A stretch of DNA of 7,491 nucleotides from W11650 sp041844915 (lineage in GTDB: Bacteria > Bacillota > Clostridia > Lachnospirales > Vallitaleaceae): positions 1 through 7,491 of the forward strand of contig JBGZBY010000072.1 of the NCBI GenBank assembly GCA_041844915.1. Reading direction: 5' to 3'. Positions 6,590 through 7,491 of the stretch are shown here, piece by piece; within the stretch, counting starts at the first letter, position 1, and the number at the start of each line of letters is the position of its first letter. The notes under the pieces were generated by a model. The model made no database searches, was not told the origin of the DNA, and saw only the letters and a program-made list of their open reading frames with translations. The translations under genes were made by a program, and so were the position numbers.

Positions 6590-6627
6590 AAAAAAGCATT
6601 GCAAAGAATCCTCTGCAATGCTTTTTT
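6590..6627 (+). terminator. Intrinsic terminator after the chemoreceptor gene
   Basis: AAAAAAGCATTGCA (6590-6603) and TGCAATGCTTTTTT (6614-6627) form a perfect 14-bp stem around a 10-base loop, beginning 7 bases past the stop codon. The A-tract on one side and T-tract on the other make it able to work in both directions. Confidence 0.93.
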
Positions 6628-6652
6628 CTAAGTCGTTTTTAAAGGCTTATCT

Positions 6653-6785
6653 ATGATTTGTTACCCGCCCGATGCCCTGGTACAAGGAAGGAGAAGAAAG
6701 GGATTCAGCGCAAATCAGCTGAAATTAATAGCAATTGTGGCAATGACCATTGATCGTTTTGGCATGGCTGTATTATCCCGGATTT
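6653..6785 (+). pseudogene. N-terminal stump of a TraX-like membrane protein
   Basis: The frame from ATG 6653 (AAAGG at 6641-6645 lies 7 bases upstream) reads KGFSANQLKLIAIVAMTID and then RFGMAVLSRI, which matches the N-terminus and first membrane helix of TraX-family proteins as I know them. Full-length members are polytopic, usually over 200 residues. Here the similarity stops near 6785, and the frame continues to a stop near 7096 only through repeat sequence. Some 15 residues before the conserved start look unrelated. TraX acetylates F-pilin in F plasmids, but the chromosomal clostridial relatives have no known role. The gene is almost certainly truncated and not functional. Confidence 0.6.
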
Positions 6786-6824
6786 GTCAAGGAATTGATT
6801 CCGATTTGCAGGGAATGTGCCAGA

Positions 6825-6888
6825 GTCGAAGCAAATCCCTGCGGTATTTTGGCCTCTCCGTATCGGCGAATCAGCCGCCGAGGCAAAC
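6825..6888. repeat. Dispersed repeat, copy A
   Basis: The segment from GTCGAAGCAAATCCCTGCGG to GCCGCCGAGGCAAAC aligns with 7295-7360 in the same orientation. By hand I count about 9 mismatches and 2 single-base gaps over about 66 positions. It begins just after the TraX stump and contains self-complementary parts (CCGTATCGG, and GGC/GCC around the centre). It may be a member of a repeat family found elsewhere in the genome. Confidence 0.7.
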
Positions 6889-7092
6889 TCACCCCAACAT
6901 CCATAGATATAAAATTGCCATCGTAGCCACCATCCTCATCCCGAGTCCTGTCATCCCTTTTGGAAAGCCGCCCGCTGTCCGAAGCGACCGCAGGGAGCAA
7001 GTTTCGACGTGCCTTCCAAAAGGGATGACAAAGTTGGGCTGCATGACGATACTTGCAAGGCATTTCCCTATAAATTTCGGCTTATCTCTGCC
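6889..7092 (-). other. Possible minus-strand gene remnant ending at repeat A
   Basis: On the minus strand an open frame passes through the hairpin element and ends GLGMRMVATMAILYLWMLG with TGA at 6889-6891, one base from the edge of repeat A. The last 15 residues would be a good membrane helix. There is no plausible start or ribosome binding site, and the frame crosses repeat DNA, so it may be chance or a fragment. No family is recognised. Confidence 0.2.
6949..7030. repeat. 82-base hairpin element with perfect 17-base inverted arms
   Basis: TGTCATCCCTTTTGGAA (6949-6965) and TTCCAAAAGGGATGACA (7014-7030) are exact reverse complements enclosing 48 bases. Two further pairs (6967-6968 with 7011-7012) extend the stem after one mismatch. 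No target-site duplication is visible at the edges. It resembles a REP- or MITE-like element without coding capacity. Outside the arms, weak similarity continues for about 20-30 bases (both sides can be read as PKGMTxLG), so the inverted copies may once have been longer. Confidence 0.7.
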
Positions 7093-7156
7093 TTAAGGCA
7101 TGTGCAAAGGGGCATCCTGATTTTTAGTTCAATTCTAATCTAATTCCACAACTAGA
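7032..7156. other. Non-coding spacer between repeat elements
   Basis: No gene or RNA was recognised here. The only notable item is the 12-base palindrome TGCCTTAAGGCA at 7089-7100. The second half is AT-rich. Confidence 0.4.
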
Positions 7157-7157
7157 G

Positions 7158-7294
7158 GTTTGCCCTTTCTTCATCTTTCTTTTAATCGCTCTTTTTCTTT
7201 ACGGTTTGCCCTTTTCCATCTTTCTCTTAATCGCTTTTTCTCTTTACTGTTTGCCCCTTTCTCGTCGTTCTTTCAATTCCTCTTTCTCTTTACT
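7158..7294. repeat. Three tandem ~46-base pyrimidine-rich repeats
   Basis: Units at 7158-7203 (46 bases), 7204-7248 (45) and 7249-7294 (46) each begin GTTTGCCC and end CTTTAC plus one or two bases. Units 1 and 2 share TCATCTTTCT-like and TTAATCGCT segments and are close copies; unit 3 has drifted more. The plus strand is strongly C/T-rich, so the minus strand is A/G-rich. Unit lengths are not multiples of three, so a repeated protein motif is unlikely although one plus frame happens to stay open. Repeat copy B starts at the very next base. Confidence 0.75.
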
Positions 7295-7360
7295 GTCGAA
7301 CGCAAATCCCTGCGGGATTTTCTGACTCTCGGTGTTGGCAAATCAGTCGTCGAGGCAAAC
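7295..7360. repeat. Dispersed repeat, copy B
   Basis: Second copy of the repeat at 6825-6888, same strand. It contains a perfect small hairpin AAATCCC-TGC-GGGATTT (7304-7320), which copy A has with one mismatch. One central pair differs in a compensating way: GAC/GTC here, GGC/GCC in copy A. GGCAAACC at 7354-7361 is the reverse complement of GGTTTGCC at 7157-7164, so copy B plus the tandem repeats could be one composite element of about 205 bases. Confidence 0.7.
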
Positions 7361-7419
7361 CCTCGCGATAGTGTCAATAATCTTTCGCAAATTCATTTTC
7401 AGCCGACGGCGTACCATAG

Positions 7420-7491
7420 TTAGCTGGCTGCAGACTGATCGTCAACCTTGCGCTGGAGTTCCAGATCAAACAGGTGATTCATGTTGAGATA
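7420..7491 (-). CDS. C-terminal end of a minus-strand reading frame, cut by the window edge
   Basis: On the minus strand 23 sense codons run from the window edge to TAA at 7420-7422, reading YLNMNHLFDLELQRKVDDQS and then AAS. With only this much visible the family cannot be named, and a chance open frame is possible. It is the only candidate for a gene at this edge; if real, it ends about 60 bases from repeat B and is transcribed toward it. Confidence 0.3.
   Translation of the reverse strand, partial: YLNMNHLFDLELQRKVDDQSAAS

Noticed and set aside
5934..6599. Two minus-strand frames opposite the chemoreceptor signalling domain
   Set aside because: They are antisense to a conserved coiled-coil domain and lack start signals or recognisable motifs.
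7158..7294. Possible CRISPR array
   Set aside because: The units are directly joined with no unique spacers and drift along their whole length, so this is a plain tandem repeat.
7160..7423. Plus-strand frame of 87 residues across the tandem repeats
   Set aside because: It is Phe/Leu/Ser-rich because of C/T-rich DNA, its repeats are not in multiples of three, and it has no ribosome binding site.

Overview
The window looks like chromosomal DNA of a low-GC to mid-GC Gram-positive anaerobe, most likely a clostridial (Lachnospiraceae-like) Firmicute. The grounds are purine-rich Shine-Dalgarno sites, a consensus sigma-A promoter, a Firmicute-type L10 leader with an attenuator, an S4 protein of the clostridial type, and U-tailed intrinsic terminators. 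No genus can be named from the sequence alone.

Left part (1-2410): a 600-residue protein joins an STM4011-like radical SAM domain to a HAD-superfamily phosphatase-like domain. Directly behind it, and overlapping its last codons, lies a badly decayed LysR-family regulator (about 1797-2257). It has lost most of its reading frame through at least three frameshifts and probably a large internal deletion. About 150 bases with no recognisable gene follow.

Middle (2411-4386): a ribosomal protein block. A near-perfect sigma-A promoter drives an L10 leader ending in a terminator-type hairpin, then rplJ (L10) and rplL (L7/L12). A structured 141-base gap with long-range complementarity leads to rpsD (S4), which closes with a strong terminator. 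L10 and L7/L12 form the ribosomal stalk, and S4 nucleates 30S assembly. The usual neighbours rplK, rplA and rpoBC are absent here, so rplJL is linked to rpsD instead.

Right-centre (4387-6627): an AT-rich intergenic region with a 15-base direct repeat precedes a complete membrane chemoreceptor (dCache sensor, HAMP, MCP signalling hairpin). It ends with a perfect 14-bp-stem terminator.

Right end (6628-7491): about 860 bases with no intact gene. It holds the N-terminal stump of a TraX-like membrane protein, two diverged copies of a ~65-base dispersed repeat, an 82-base hairpin element with perfect 17-base arms, three ~46-base pyrimidine-rich tandem repeats, and the last 23 codons of a minus-strand reading frame running off the edge. 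This is a graveyard of repeats and gene fragments. The most interesting single items are the radical SAM-HAD fusion, the candidate S4 leader and the repeat cluster.
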